A stretch of DNA of 64,000 nt from Brasenia schreberi (GCA_036023115.1 JAYKKT010000088.1:4096001-4160000); one strand, 5' to 3'; counted from the first letter of the stretch, positions 46,631 to 60,385 are shown. Notes: generated by a model not told the origin, from the sequence alone. Numbers and translations: made by a program.

Positions 46631-48771
46631 AGTTTTTTTTTTTGGATTACCAAGATGGAGTTAGGCATACCTCTAACGGACAAAATTGAGATATATACAA
46701 TATGCACAAAAGGTAAAGAGTACCTTTCAAGAACCGGAAAAAGAATCTAAATTCTAAGTGATTTAATTATAGATAGTAGGAGTAGTTCTACTTAATGAAG
46801 AAAGAGTCCATGTGAGAATTGACAATTTGGACAATTAAAGGCTTCATGATGCGATATGAGATGAACTCCAAGGAGAATCAAGGAGTGATGTAGTACTATG
46901 GCAAATTGTCTACTATGCATAGGTGAAGCTTAAATGTAGGAATATATGAACCGACATGTTAGCAACTCTCGAACGTGTGATATTGGTCGGGAACAGTCAG
47001 CCTTGCATTACGGATACTGGAGTCATGTTTGATCTAGCCAAGATTTCTATATCATGGCCTTCTTTTGCTATAGGTAATGGACTATATTGCTTCGTATTTG
47101 TGAGTTGACGTTGAGCTAAAGCTAACAGTGCACACCTCTGATTAGAATGAGGGCCACCATTGAGGAGGCCGGTTGTTCCATTGGAATGAGTTACTATTTG
47201 CACCCATCTTTGCTAATATGGGTGGAAGTTTGTTGTGTTCCCATGATATCCAATGGTATTGAATTTCGGTGAGTGATTTGAAAATTCATTGATCTCTTGT
47301 TCTACCTCATGGGATGTGAAACATGCAGTAATTGTTGTAGCAAATCTGCTAACAATATCAATTCTAGAAGACTCGATGATGATTCTAGTTTTACTAATCT
47401 GAGATAGTGTGTTCTTCCACCAATATCATTCTTTGATATGCTTGTCCATATTCTTGGCAATCCATCCAATTATACAAAAGATCCATTGATCATGTGCAGT
47501 GTGTAGCCAAGTTGCCAAAACATGTTGTTTTACTAAACACTGAAAATTTTAACCAACTGATAGGTGGTGGTCTATTGGAGAATAAAGAGCCAACAAAAAT
47601 GCCCTTAAAACTAGACTTGTGCAATAATATAACATTGAGATCTAATAAACGAATCTATGTTCGAGTAGTGAAAGTAACTTCTCATCCCCAATATGTAATG
47701 GGAGACCATTTGATAATCAATAGAGTTCTGTCTGTAAGCTTCCAAATATTCTTCTTCATGATGAAATTTATGTCTTCTCCCTTATCTGCTTCAATAAGGA
47801 GTAACTCTTTCTTTCAAAGAAAGAAATGGATGTGCTTCTTGTGTGCATAGCCTGTGAAGATTTGTAAATATAGACTAAAAGTCCATTATTTTGTACCCGC
47901 CATTCGCTGCTAAATTTAGCTATCATTGTCCAAGGACACAGTTTTATCCAATTGGAGTAGGTCTCTACTAGAAGTACGATTTTATGACCTTCTCCATATA
48001 TTGCAATAGATATACCTGCATCATTGTCGTTATCGGGTTGACCATCCTTGCCCTACTTATCGACAACTTGGGACCATGTATGAAAGGGGAGTGTCGTGGG
48101 AGGGTCCACGGGTAGAGCTTTGCTGCCCTGTTTGTCTTCATGATAGGATGTCGTTGAAGCGGCCATCCTGTTGTTCCACTCAAAACATCAAGCAGTTGGA
48201 GGGCAAAAGTCCTTAGCGTAAAGCGTTCGCTCAAGCATCATCGATGCAGTTACTTATGAAATTGCAACTACTAGTTACAACACACCTTGATTTACACATT
48301 CACAAATACTTGAGAGACAATATATAGAAAGTGTAAAAAATACAAATACTAATTGTATTTCTTATTCCACTTACACTAGAGCACATACATCTTTTGTACT
48401 AGCTGGATTTCTAACCCACCGAGTCACGATCTCACTCTTAACCTCCCTTACCATTAGAGAGATGAAATCAATTAGGTTTGACACTTACTGACTCAATCTG
48501 GGCATCAAATGCACTTCTGGTAGAAACAGTTCAATTATCTCTAGTAACTCTTGCAGTTGGTAGAAATCGACTAGATCTTAACCACATTGGTCGATTTCTT
48601 ATAGATTGTGGCTAAGATTGCCTCACTAGCATCTAAGTAAACACAGAACAACAGATCATGAGAATTACCTGTTCGATCTGTAACTGGTTGTTTCCAGAAC
48701 ACTCGAGATCTGTTGGCTCTCAGTAGGATTTGATCGTTTGCTGCTCGCTAGTAGCCAGAACCACCATCGGT
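46631..48771 (-). other. Non-coding retroelement-like interior, copy 2
   Basis: Collinear with 29205-31344. No confident coding domain. Short frames such as 46997-47203 (-) and 47494-47850 (+) have counterparts in copy 1 but show no sign of constraint. Confidence 0.4.
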
Positions 48772-49113
48772 AAGCTCTGATACCAGAATGTCGCTCCTAG
48801 GAGACTAACCTTCTATTTTGGCTAAAGCCCTCTAGGAACAATGGTGATGCAATAGAATCCACTCGATTCCACTCAATACTTCAAGTCAAGATAGCAACCT
48901 CACTCGGTCTGTTGTACAAGACGCGAGTCTGCACACGCTCAACCTCTCATTTGGTCTCATTCACTCCATGGAAGAGACTCACTCGTGAGAGAGAGAAGAG
49001 ATAGTGTGTATTGTAAGTTAACTTTGGTTACATGAATGAATATAGCGAACCCAATCATGTAATGCTGGTCGGGTTCATCAAGGGCCCTCTTAGCTTGGTC
49101 TTGTTACAAAACA
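48772..49113 (-). mobile_element. LTR with tRNA-Met primer-binding site, copy 2
   Basis: The primer site TGGTATCAGAGCTTA on the - strand (48785-48771) abuts, after 3 bases, a 325-bp LTR (48789-49113) with TG...CA ends (TGTTTTGTAAC...GGAGCGACA on the - strand). No matching 3' LTR was found leftwards in the window, so the element is incomplete. It lies about 220 bp upstream of the acetyltransferase and could influence its promoter. Confidence 0.65.
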
Positions 49114-49265
49114 ATGGGGTTCTCCATAAAAAAAAGATTTATTACTAGTAAAAGAGAAAGAAATGGAAAGAGGAGTGTGCGTCGGTGCGCATATGGGTGA
49201 ACGGCTGACATGAACATTATCAACCAGGCACTGCTATCCGACCCCTTCGCCCTACATAAACCAAG

Positions 49266-49267
<2 letters not shown>

Positions 49268-49328
<61 letters not shown>
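49268..49328 (+). repeat. (GA)n leader microsatellite of acetyltransferase copy 2
   Basis: About 60 bp of pure GA ends 1 bp before the start codon. In copy 1 the same leader tract (31869-31895) is about 27 bp and interrupted. Confidence 0.95.
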
Positions 49329-49329
<1 letters not shown>

Positions 49330-49332
<3 letters not shown>

Positions 49333-49986
49333 GCGTGCTCCGGCGAGCAACCGTCCGGCAAAGTCAAGTACGCCACCGTCCGTTGGGCGGCGAAGGAAGA
49401 CATTCCTCATATCCACCGCATGATCCACCAGATGGCCGTGTTCGAGCGCCTCACCCACCTATTCTCCGCCACGCACGACTCCCTCTCCTCTACTCTCTTC
49501 CCGCCGGATCCTTCCCATTTTTCCCCCTCCGTCTTCATCCTCCAGCTCTCTGATGGATCCCCTCCACCGGTTCCCGAACACGACTCCGACAACTTCAGTC
49601 TGATTGTCCGGCGGATCGACTTCCCGGAGCCCGTGGACGACCCGGAATTGCAGGACTTCAACTCGAACGGCGGCAGGGCGGTCATCGTCGGATTCGTGCT
49701 CTTTTTCAACAACTACTCGACGTTCTTGGCGAAGCCCGGATTCTACGTGGAGGACATCTTCGTGAGGGAGGCTTACCGGAGGAAGGGATTGGGGCGGCTG
49801 ATGCTGACGGCCGTGGCCCGTCTCGCCGCGAAGACGGGGATGGGGAGGGTTGAATGGTGCGTGTTGGATTGGAACGTGAATGCTATAAAGTTTTATGAGC
49901 AGATGGGCGCTGATGTCCTGCAGGAATGGCGGATCTGTCGGCTCTCCGGCGACGCTTTGGAGTCCTATGGAAGCAATGCGGATTGA
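49330..49986 (+). CDS. NATA-like GNAT acetyltransferase, copy 2
   Basis: Second intact, intronless 218-codon copy of the gene at 31896, with the same GNAT landmarks: acetyl-CoA loop RRKGLG at 150-155 and motif B at 176-194. Compared with copy 1 it has six substitutions: four change residues (A54S, H82P, D88N, E117A) and two are silent (near codons for T160-A161 and A167). All four changes lie outside motifs A and B, mostly in the variable insert between the N-terminal helix and the central sheet. Upstream, copy 2 lacks about 45 bp of leader present in copy 1, and its GA tract is twice as long. The two copies may therefore differ in expression more than in activity; that is inference. Confidence 0.94.
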
Positions 49987-52900
49987 AGAAAGGAAGGTGG
50001 CTGTCGTGGGTGAGTATGGAGACTCTTCCTGTTAGGGGTTTTGTTTCATTTGCAGGATATTCATCAGGTTTTAGTTGATATTAAAGGGTGGGTTTCTTGT
50101 TGGTAGCTTTTGGGATTGTTAGAACTCTTTTTTTCCGTCGCTTGATCTTGATTTCTGTTGCTTTGTTAGGATTCTCTGTTGAGGAAAAAGAGTATATGAC
50201 TTAGTGATGTGCAAAACCTTTCTCTCTCACACACAAACACAAACCAGAAGGGATCCGATGGAGTCAACAGCAAATATTATCGAGTTTCTAAAGGGTTTAG
50301 TAGTTGTTAACGGGCTTATAATTGTGAACACTTCTATCTCTTCTAGACTTGAAGCAAATCCTGCTCGCTGAATGTTGCCAACTACTGCTCTGTTTTCTCT
50401 AATTGATATCATGAATTATATCTTTTAGTCAAGAAATCAAAGCTTGTCACTGATTATGCCTCGAGATTAATAAGGTCGAGCTCTAAGGACACCAAGATCA
50501 TCCCTTCTTTTCTGATAAGAGAAATAGTATAGATGATCCATCGAACATAACCGGTAAGTCTGCGGTTATCATATTATGTTCTACTTCTAAAGGATCAGTG
50601 TTTATTATGTGCTACTTCTAAAGGACAAGTAGCTTTTTGAGAGGGTAATGTTTTAAATCAAAAGAGCACAATTTGAATGCCACTTGACTAGCCTATCCCC
50701 GAGACCTAGGCGGCCACGGCCAAGTAGGTACTGTAAGGGCATTGCAGATTGAATGTACATGTGTATAGAAAGCCAGGAGAAAGAGTAACAATTGAACTCA
50801 GTGGAACAATACAGCATTACCACTCTTGCTGCTTGGCCTTCCTTTTGGAATGCTTCTTGAGAATTCCTAAATGGCGGACCATTTGCCACTAGAAAGATTA
50901 ACATCAGCTTCACCTGAATAAATACCAGTGCCAAAACATTAGAAAGATTAATATCAGTGCCACAACTCCATCAATATTTGAAATGACACACCAAATAACT
51001 AAATACATAGAGATGAAATTGGACCAAAACAATAGAATGACACATTTACTGCTAACAATAATCATTACAGTGTGCGTTTCTTTCAGTAGTTAAGTGGGCT
51101 AAGAATAAGCACTTTACAGAACTTTCTTCCACCGTCAACATAATTTCTATCTTAATTGTATCGAGACAGGCAACAGTATAGCTCCTAACAGAACAAACTG
51201 CTGCATCAACAAACAATCACTGATATCAGCTGCATAAACTCGAATCGATTCATCACGTATTTCTACGTTTAAGTTGTACTGCAGCAAGGAGAGCTTTGCC
51301 ACTTGTCAAAGCCATAATCACGTAGTTTCTCTGCCAATCCCTCCCGGGAGTAAACATCATCACAATTAGTTTCCGGTAAAGTGAGTGCAGTGCAGTATAC
51401 ATACTTTCTGCTGTGTGTGTCTTAAAGAAGGGGGGAAAGAGAGAGAGAGAGAAAGAAAGAAAGAATCCCGAAAATGTTGCCAGAATTTTTGTGAACTAGC
51501 AAATATCTCCTATTTGAATCCATTAAATTGAATAGTGTGGAACAAATTCAGCTGTCACTTTCTAGTATAAATTTCACGATATTAGCCAGTCTTTAATTAT
51601 ACATATCTAAGGTCCAGGTATCTTATTTTATTACCTAAGCCCAATATAAAGTTCCTTCGTGATTCAATTTTAAAAGCTTCCTTTTGTTGGCAAGATTTAC
51701 CATCCTTGTAGAAAACTGCATATTGGTTTAACTGGGGACCTGTGATTAGGTAAGTTCGAGATGGCATTTTATATATTGAAGTGTTTGACTTTCAACACTT
51801 TTTAAGTTTGATCTTTCTTTCAGTGTCATGAAATCTGATGCGTGAAGATAAACGTCCCATTCTGTGTCAAACCAATTATAAGACAGGATAAGATGTAGGT
51901 ATAAGGAAGCTCTTCCGAACATTGCCCCAAGTACAACTCACTCAGAAAAGCAAAGACGCCATCTGCTGCAAAAGATGAAATGTTTGATGAGCAGCAAATG
52001 AAAGGTGGGTTGAGTGCCTCTACTGATCAATACTCTACTGATTATGGCATCACGACAATGGATCAATACTCTACTGATCATCAGCTGATTAACTCTCGGT
52101 TATAAAGTTACTCTGTTTCCAATTAGAGCTGCTCTTACTATCAGTAATTTTGCAGCATTGAGCAGATGGTTCTTTCTTTCTATCGAATGTCATTCTACCT
52201 TCTTGATATCTTAATTTTCTGTACTGGTTGGGATCTTGCCTAACCCCATCTTGGTAATCCAAAAGAAAAGCAAAGAAAGTTGATAGATTTGTTTACAGGA
52301 CAATGGTGTGTTCCGTGTATTTAATACATTCATATTAATAATAACATTTACTAGTTTAAACTATTGGATGGTTTAAGAGACGTCAATTTGCCTCAAGATA
52401 GGATTGTTTAAGATCGTGTCCATAGTCATTTATTTCTACAATGTTGATATGATTTCTCTGAGGCCCGTGAGACTAGTATCTGCTCTAAGTACTCCTGGCT
52501 GCAGAAAATCTGAACAACGTGTGTTGCATGGGTAGATGGTTGACAGTTGCAACAGCCATCAAGAGAATGGACATAGAGAACCTTGAGAAACGAACAAGGA
52601 ACTATCAAGCACAAAAACAATCACAAACCACAGGAGACATTGTTTACGTGGTTTGGTGAGAGCTAATGTCACACTTCCTACTCAATGGTCATTACAAAGA
52701 AAAACTTACAATCAACTACAAAAGTGTCAGCCGCTTTATATATTTATAGTAAATTTTACCATAGAAATGATTGCCTGATTTGCTTATTTATTGATGACAT
52801 GCCCATTTTTTTTAGTGGTTTAAAAGAAGTTAGAAAACCAATTTTCACATGAAAATCATGGGAGAAGCAAATTACATGAATAACAAGAGGGGAAATAATA

Positions 52901-54317
52901 TAAGTCTGTCATAATTGCATTATATTGAGAATGTTCTAAAGAAATCTGATCACTTTGATTGTTATCCTATCTCTTCTCTATTTGACGCATAGTACCAAAG
53001 GGTGCTCATATCATAATTATAATATGATAAGTCATTGGATCCTTAATATATGTTATGACATGTACTCAACTTGATGTTGCACATGTAATGGGCAGATTGA
53101 GTTGGTATCTAGGTAAGGACCAATAGCATGTACTATGTTCATTGAGTATTAAAATATTTGAAAGAAATTTAACTATAGATTAGACTATAGTGAAACTCAT
53201 TCAATTTTAAAAGATATTCATATGCTAGTTGAGTTAGTTACTAAGAATATCATACTTCTACAAGTGGTTGGATATTCACTATTAGTGGAGGTGGAGTTTG
53301 TTGGAGTCTCTAGAAACAAATATGCATAGATGACTCCACTATGACCACTGAATTCATAACTTTAATTATGGTAAGAAAAAAATAATTAAGACATATGTAT
53401 GACCAAAGACTATGACAGCTATATCAATGAACCATGATATCCCTATTTGTATAAGATCATATGTAAATCATCTAGATCTATCCTTTGATGAAAGGTCTAA
53501 TAGGAGATTTGATAAAAAAAATATCAATCAAGAGCCTAAGCATGTGTGATCGTTAATGGTGGAACATCGACTCACACCAAGTCATGAGTTCAATAATTTC
53601 AAGTACATTAACTAAAAATCCAAAGGTAAAGCTACTCGGTCCCATAAAGTATTTTGAAACTCTGAGATACTGTTATCAAATGTATAAAATGTTTAAAGCG
53701 ATGAATTTTCGAATATATTTTAAAAGATAGTGCAGGATTATGAGGGAGGTGTTCCAAAAATAATTGAGTAAAGAATAATGAATACTCATGAAATAATATA
53801 TTTGAGTTGCTAGTGTCACGAGATACCAAATTGTAACGATTATTTGGATACCAACCAAACGATGGGTAAAGTTGAGATTTCTGATCATAAATGAAAGGAT
53901 CAGCTCAAAAGGCCATAACATGATCATGAATACAAGAGCCTTCAATGGCTTAGTGGCAGCTTGCCTGTTCAGCCAATTCAAAACACTTTCTCAAGTTTCT
54001 CAAATCATTAGGGGCTTCTAGTTATGACTTTGTCTGAATAACCACAAGTCATAACCGATCAGTAACTTGGTGTACTTGCACCAAGGCCCTTTGAGTGGTA
54101 GCTACATGTTGCATGAAGGGAAAGAGCCTTAGTGACAGCCTTTGTCATTACTTGGAGGGCATCACGTTTCATGAAGGAAAAGAGCCATAATGATGGCTTT
54201 TATCTTCTTTTTCGTCCCGAAGAACCAAAAGAAAAGCGGCTGAAGTTAAACTTTGAAAACCTTTTAAAAGTCTTATTTTAAAATTAATCAAAATTACAAC
54301 TCCTTATTTTAATTTAT
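49987..54317. other. Non-coding stretch, copy 2
   Basis: 3' flank of the acetyltransferase to 50330, then direct continuation of sequence matching 34882 onward. The join carries AACA once (50327-50330), whereas copy 1 has AACA at both edges of the extra segment. No gene recognised. Confidence 0.5.
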
Positions 54318-54335
54318 TGGTGTTGTGTTTGACTC
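54318..54335 (+). other. Empty LINE target site
   Basis: TGGTGTTGTGTTTGACTC occurs once here with the same flanks as the two target duplications around the LINE in copy 1. It shows the pre-insertion state. Confidence 0.97.
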
Positions 54336-55079
54336 GATTGTTTTTGTACAATAAAAGAGTTTATTGTATCCTAAAGTTATTCTGTAATATCCGTTATATG
54401 TAGTTGATGTGATGAATAAACTAGAGTGGTCTCTATCATGTCTTGAAGCTTTAATCTCCTTCTTCAAGGTGCTGAATCAATGTCTTGAGTGCTGACCTCT
54501 TAATAAGCAAGAAGCACATGGAAGAAGTCCACACCAACAGGTCCACTCTTGTTCATAAAGCATGATGAAATCCGATGTTCGTATGGATTGGATCCAAATG
54601 ACCATTGAATATCTCTTTCCCACAAAATGTGGTTTTTTAGCTGCATTATCATATTTTGTTCTCTCTGTGTGTATTCATGTGCAAACAAAGTCTAGCTTTT
54701 CAATATCTAAACCACCACGTAATCCACGGCTGGATGATGTTGATGCGCATCAGTTGAGTGAGAACTTACTTTGGCTCTTTTGCTTCAGACAAGCTTTAAT
54801 TATTCCACTGCAGACCAAGGTTCACGTAGGTCGCTTTTGCATATTTCGATGCAGTAAATCTTCTTGGGGTCCTGGGGGCAAACAATCGTCTTCAGTAGAC
54901 AGGAGTGAGTCATGGTTAGGACAAGAAACCAGACAACAATCAGAGGAAGAGCTTCTGTTCTTTGTAGAGGAGATTTCGAAGAGGCAGAGACCGAGGCAGA
55001 TGTTGATTACGTTAGCAAATCTACTGGACAACAACGAAGTGTTTAAGGCAATCCCTTAGTAGCCTTAGTTTTACAAGAG
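54336..55079. other. Non-coding DNA, copy 2
   Basis: Counterpart of 42189-42940. The longest + strand frame (54562-55059) differs from copy 1 only by residue-changing substitutions and indels, arguing against a gene. Confidence 0.45.
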
Positions 55080-58000
55080 CTCGTGAGAGCTCACAAACCC
55101 GATGCCATCTTTTTGATGGAGACTTTACTGTTAGCAAAGATGACTTTCGTAATGCCTTTAGTCAAGGGGTGTGCCAACATATCATTAGTTGACATATATG
55201 AGATGATATTTCCTTTCTCATAACCATATCATGAACATAGTGGTATTTAACCATTATATGTTTCCTTTTAGAATTATCAACTCTACTCCTTATCAGAGTA
55301 ATTAATACATTGTTGTTACAATAAGTGATAGTTGGCTCGTTGACTATATTTAACTTCAAATCACATATAAAGTGGCTTATCTGGGTACTTATTGTAGTCA
55401 TACAACAAGCCACATACTCATCCTCTTCTGTATGCAATGCTACACATCCCTTTTTCCATTATGCCTAAGAAATAACTCCACCTCTGAATAAGAATATTTG
55501 TCCATAGGTTAAGTTGTTATATTTGCTGCCAACAAAAAACATATGAGTATCCTACCACTTTCAATTCATTTATTTAAAAGCAAAGTTTTAAATCTTTTTT
55601 TTTGAGATATCTTAAAACTCTTTTCACAACTATCCAATATTATCAACTAAAATTACTTTGATATCTACTTACAAGACTAATAACAAAGCTGATATCAGGT
55701 TTTGTACACAATATAGCATACATCAATCTACTAATAGCTTATGTAAAAAGAACATTAGGCTTATCATCTCCCTCACCGAGACAATCTACCTTACTCAATT
55801 TGACCCCAACGGGTATAGATGCAAGCTTGCATTCACCCATTTTAAACTTCTTTAATATATAATTTATCTCTCTATATTTTACCTAAGCATAAGAGTTTAA
55901 GTTCTCTATCTCAAACAATCTTTATACCTTGGATATAAGATACTTTACCCATATCATTCATTTCGAACCTTGAGTTTAACCATAACATAGTTTTGGCAAT
56001 CATCTTATTGTCATTCTCAGTCAACAATATGTCATATACATATAACGGTAAGATGACAAAGTAGCTCCCACTATTCTAGACATAAACACATTGGTCAAGT
56101 TCATTAGCTACAAACCCAAGTTCAATTATGACATTTTGAAAAGTAAAATATCATTTACGAGTTCATTGTTTAAGGCCATATAGAGATTTTTTTCAACCTA
56201 TATACTTTATTTTCTCTGCCTTTAACAATATATTCATCTGGTTGTTGCATATATATGATTTCATCTAAATCTCCATTTAGAAAAACAATTTTTACATATA
56301 ATTTATCTAAATCTAAATCATAATATGCTGAAATTGTCAAAATTATTCTTATGGATAAAAATTTTACAACAAAAGAATATGTCTCAACGTAATTTATCCC
56401 TTCCTTTTGTGAAAAACCTTTTGCAACCAACCTCGCCTTAAACTTGTCGATAGACTCATCAACTTTATATTTCTTTTTCAAAACTCATTTATATCCTATG
56501 CCTTTCCTTCCTTTTGACAATTCAGTTAATTCTCAGAATTGGTTTTTCTCAATGAATTAAATTTCCTCATCCATAGTATTTTCCTAGTCTGACGATTCAG
56601 TTTAGTCAGTAGCTTACTGATATATCAAGTTAACAGTCGGCTCATCTAAATTTACTGAATTGCACACTTTGTCTCAAAGGTAAGCGTGATAATCCTTTAA
56701 GTAGGACGGTGTGACTCTAGGTCTTTTATGTCCACTTAAAGTTTCAGTTTGTTCAGGAAGATCATCTGTGGGTTCAAATGATGGTAGATCTAAATCTACT
56801 ATATCATCAATATATTATTCATCATTTTCAAGAATATTATTCTTAGTGTCCTCTAAGAATTCGTCATCCCTACTTTCTATTAATCAATGTTCATTATGAT
56901 AAAATTGATATCATTTAGATCATTTAAGATATCCAATAAATATACATCTCAAGGACCTATTGTCTAGCTTGCCTCTAGAATGGTCAATGATCTTTACATG
57001 AGTAATATATCCCCACCTCTTGATATAACTTAAGTTTTGTTTTCTTCCAAACCACGTCTCATATGGTATAGAGAATATAGTTTTACAAGGTACTCTATTG
57101 TGTATATATATAATTATACTTATTGCTTCTCCCCAAAATAACCTTTGTTGAGAAGTATCTTTAACATAGACCTTGTTATATTCAGTAAGGTCATGATATA
57201 TCTTTTTGTTACACCATTCTATTGAATTATACTAGGGATTATATTTTGTTTTGTAATACCAAAATTTTTATAGAATTCTAAAAATTCTATAGAGGTGTAC
57301 TTTTTACTTCTATCTTATCTCAAGACTTTGATTGTATGTCCCAGTTGGTTCTCAACTTCTTCCTTATATTGTTTGAATACTTCAAGTGCTGAAAATTTAT
57401 GTGGTAAGAGATATATTTATGTTTATCTCGAGTAATCATCGATAAAGGTTATAAAATAAGCATTTCTTCAATGTAATCTTACTTTAAATGATTTATATAA
57501 ATGAGTAAGTAATTTTCAATAGGATTGTTGCTCTTGTTATTTTTTTGAAAAATATTTTTCTTGTCATTTTCTCTTGTATACATGCTTCACGTTTATCAAA
57601 AGTATTTATCTGAAATCCTGTCAATAAATCAAAGTCGGATAACTTTCTCAACTTTTTCATACTTATATGCCTTAAGCGTTTATGCAACATATTAACATTA
57701 ACATTAACATTAAGGGCACAAACAATATAAGCAGAAGAACCTTCATTTCATTTATATTTAACTCAAACAAACCATATTCAACATCAAATTGACTACAGAA
57801 GAATACTCTCTCATGCTTTCCCATTGCCACTTTGACAAGAACAAACCTAACTTCAAAACTCTTATTAACCAAGGCATGGACCCAAATCAGATTATGCCTT
57901 AATAGTTAGCACAATCAATATATCAGTCAAAATAGTTGGTGTGCCTTGTACATGAATCCTAAAGGACTCCACTATAAGGACATCATAAAAAGTATTATTT

Positions 58001-58718
58001 CTCATATATACCCTATTTTCCTCTAATTTGTATTCTTTTAGGTATATAGCTCATTCCTTGTTCTTTGAGGTTGATCTAGAGTCAATCCACCAATCAATCA
58101 TTGGACAGTCAATGTACAAGCATTCAGATATCATGCAGACTATGTCTTATTTCTCTGATTATCTACGTTATTGGGTATTTCTCTCATTCTTTTCATTAGT
58201 ACAATCCCTCTTATAGTACTCACTTTTGCGCAGTTAAAGCACCTAATCTGAGAAGCTGTTCGTTGTGTTTTCTTAAAAAATTGACCACTCTTTTTTTTAT
58301 TATTGTCAAACTTCTTGTTTGGTTTGTTTCTCTTTTAAATGGTTTTAGAGTTGGACTGTATCTTATCTTAAGCTACTAGTAATTTATCCTTTTATTTTTA
58401 TTCATTTGTTCTTGCTTAATTGCTAGTTTGAAGGACAATTCTGAAAAGCTTGTATCAGCCCTTACTCTAAGGGCAATAACGACCATGTTCTTTTTTTCTT
58501 ATTGTTCTCTCCTGTGTTTGAGTGTGGCCACGGACAACTTTCAACGGTCAATAGAACAGGTGGTTTGCAGCTATTCTTAGTCCAATCATATCCACTCACC
58601 CAACCGATAGATCTTTGTGGTTTACCGGCTTTCCGACAATGCAACCCTTAAGGAAGTATTTAACCTTGATTTACAAAACTTGCATACCTATTTTTGTAAG
58701 AACCTAGCTTTGATACTA
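55080..58718 (-). pseudogene. Ty1/copia gag-pol remnant, - strand
   Basis: Read right to left. Near 58250-58220 a zinc-knuckle-like CFNC. 57872-57672 and 57690-57493 carry GAG-pre-integrase motifs (LHKRLRHISMKKLRKLS). 57450-56960 is decayed integrase. 56481-56170 is the RT start (KARLVAKGFSQKEGINYVETYS). The YVDD box is altered to YVYD near 56040. 55437-55162 is RNase H (EDEYVACC..KHIMVKYHYVHDMV). A weak Met-type primer site lies at 58718-58700. Many stops and frameshifts. The stretch up to 56964 is duplicated at 43060-44815. No 3' LTR was recognised. Confidence 0.88.
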
Positions 58719-58719
58719 G

Positions 58720-59060
58720 TGATGGGACTCTCCAATCCTCACTTGGAGTTTCTTTAGTCTAAATGGCCTTAGTGATTCTTCTTCTTTATCTGGTATCCTT
58801 GCAAGAATCAAGTAAAAGCAACAGTCTTATCTTCAAGCCAAAAGGAGAAGAAAAACAAAGAAAAGTATGTGTGTGTTTTTGGTTACCCACAAACAAATTC
58901 CTAGAGAAGAGTCTTTCAATTTTTTTTTTTTGTACCATTTTTTCGGCTCACTCCCTCCCTATCTTTCTTGTATGGGCTTTCTGTTTGGAGCCCTTAGTTT
59001 TATTTGTAACGTTTATATATTATAGTTATTGATTTTGTAAATTGTTCTACAAAAATAGTA
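58720..59060 (-). mobile_element. Probable 5' LTR of the - strand copia element
   Basis: The LTR edge ATCA lies next to ACTAGTATCAAAGCTAGGTT on the - strand, a decayed initiator-Met primer site. The outer boundary (about 59060) is a guess because no second LTR is present to compare. Confidence 0.45.
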
Positions 59061-59660
59061 GGATATCCAGTTTGCCATTTTTGTTGATGTACGTATCGAG
59101 AATGGTCACTGCTCGGCATTATAATGTTTTCATCAGGTATTCAAAGATTTAAATATGTTGGTTGATGCTCAACCCATCTATCCATACAACATCGGCTCAA
59201 TCACTGTGAGCTACATCAAATTAATGAAATTAGCTTGTGTGGCTTGAAAACTATGTGAAGCTAGCAAATCTTTAATTCTCATGTACGCATGCATGCTACT
59301 ACTCCAAACACAATTATTGTCCAAGCCAAGCAATTTCTCTCATAATAGAGATTTGCAAGAGAGGTTATTACGGATAGTCACTTTGTTAACTGCTTAGTGG
59401 ATAGCCACAAAGGTGAGATACTAGTTTGTATTCGCTTAATGTCTAATTGATGTTATTTGATTTATTAAGTTCATGTGATATCAATTGCATTTAGTTCATG
59501 TTAAGTATTCTTAAATACTTATTTTATATATCTTTGATATTGAAAGTCCAAAAATGTGAAAGTCACATGTGAGAGGGACTTCGCATGTGAATACTATTGG
59601 GTATTCTTTAGTACCATATTGATGGTTGGAAGAATCCTACATATTTTTTTTTTATATAGA
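59061..59660. other. Intergenic DNA between copia elements
   Basis: AT-rich; no gene or repeat recognised. Confidence 0.5.
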
Positions 59661-60245
59661 TGGTAGCTCATGAACCATTGGTCAAAGAGCTTAAAGAAGA
59701 ATGAAAGACCACACACATGTATGTCGGCTTAAGCTTGGGTTTGGATTTGGGCTTAATAACTATTTTAGATCTTTGTATTCTTTTTATATAAAAGGTTTTG
59801 ATCTAACAATCAAATGGATTCCTACAATGCCTTCATCTTCTTCTCTCCATTTCATCTTAGGCGACTAAGACATGCTCGAAGGTGTCTTGAGTTCAAGTAC
59901 ATACTCTTGCCCATGTGACCCTTTTATCTTCAAAAAAAGGCATTGATACTCATATGTAACTTATAGCAGGGAACTGATTTCTCTAAGGTAAGTTCGTAAG
60001 GGTGACTCAATCAAATAAGTTGATTGCTGATTTTTGTTTTGCTTTACTTGTTTCATGATTTGTTTACCTATAGGTTTTCATGGATCTATGACTTGTTGAT
60101 GTTAGTATTTTTCTGTTTGTTGCATATTATTTGTTTATGTATGTAGCCCTATGGTTTCTTTCAACATTCTTAGAGAAATTAGTAACCGTAGACATATCTT
60201 TATCTACTACTCTCCGACGTAAGGTCGACATGACCTTGATGTCGA

Positions 60246-60385
60246 AAAAGTTTTCAACTCTTACTTTAAACGTTAGCAATAACATATGAAAAATCTGGTT
60301 CACTATGTTAGGATTAAAAGTTTTCAACCCTTACTTTAAACGTTAGCAATAACATATGAAAAATCTGGTTCACTATGTTAGGATT
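60246..60385 (+). repeat. 70-bp direct tandem duplication in the copia leader
   Basis: AAAGTTTTCAACYCTTACTT and the following 50 bp appear twice without a spacer; one base difference was noted. Confidence 0.92.

Larger units (their letters stand above)
44816..56964 (+). repeat. Tandem segmental duplication, copy 2 (12.1 kb)
   Basis: Head-to-tail second copy of 26040-44815. It lacks the LINE at 38883-42170 (empty site 54318-54335), lacks the equivalent of 32897-34881 (join at AACA, 50327-50330), and has a shorter, differently oriented gypsy region with a LINE 5' scrap. To its right the copia pol continues without a break, so 56964/56965 is ancestral sequence and 44815/44816 is the new junction. 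Confidence 0.95.
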
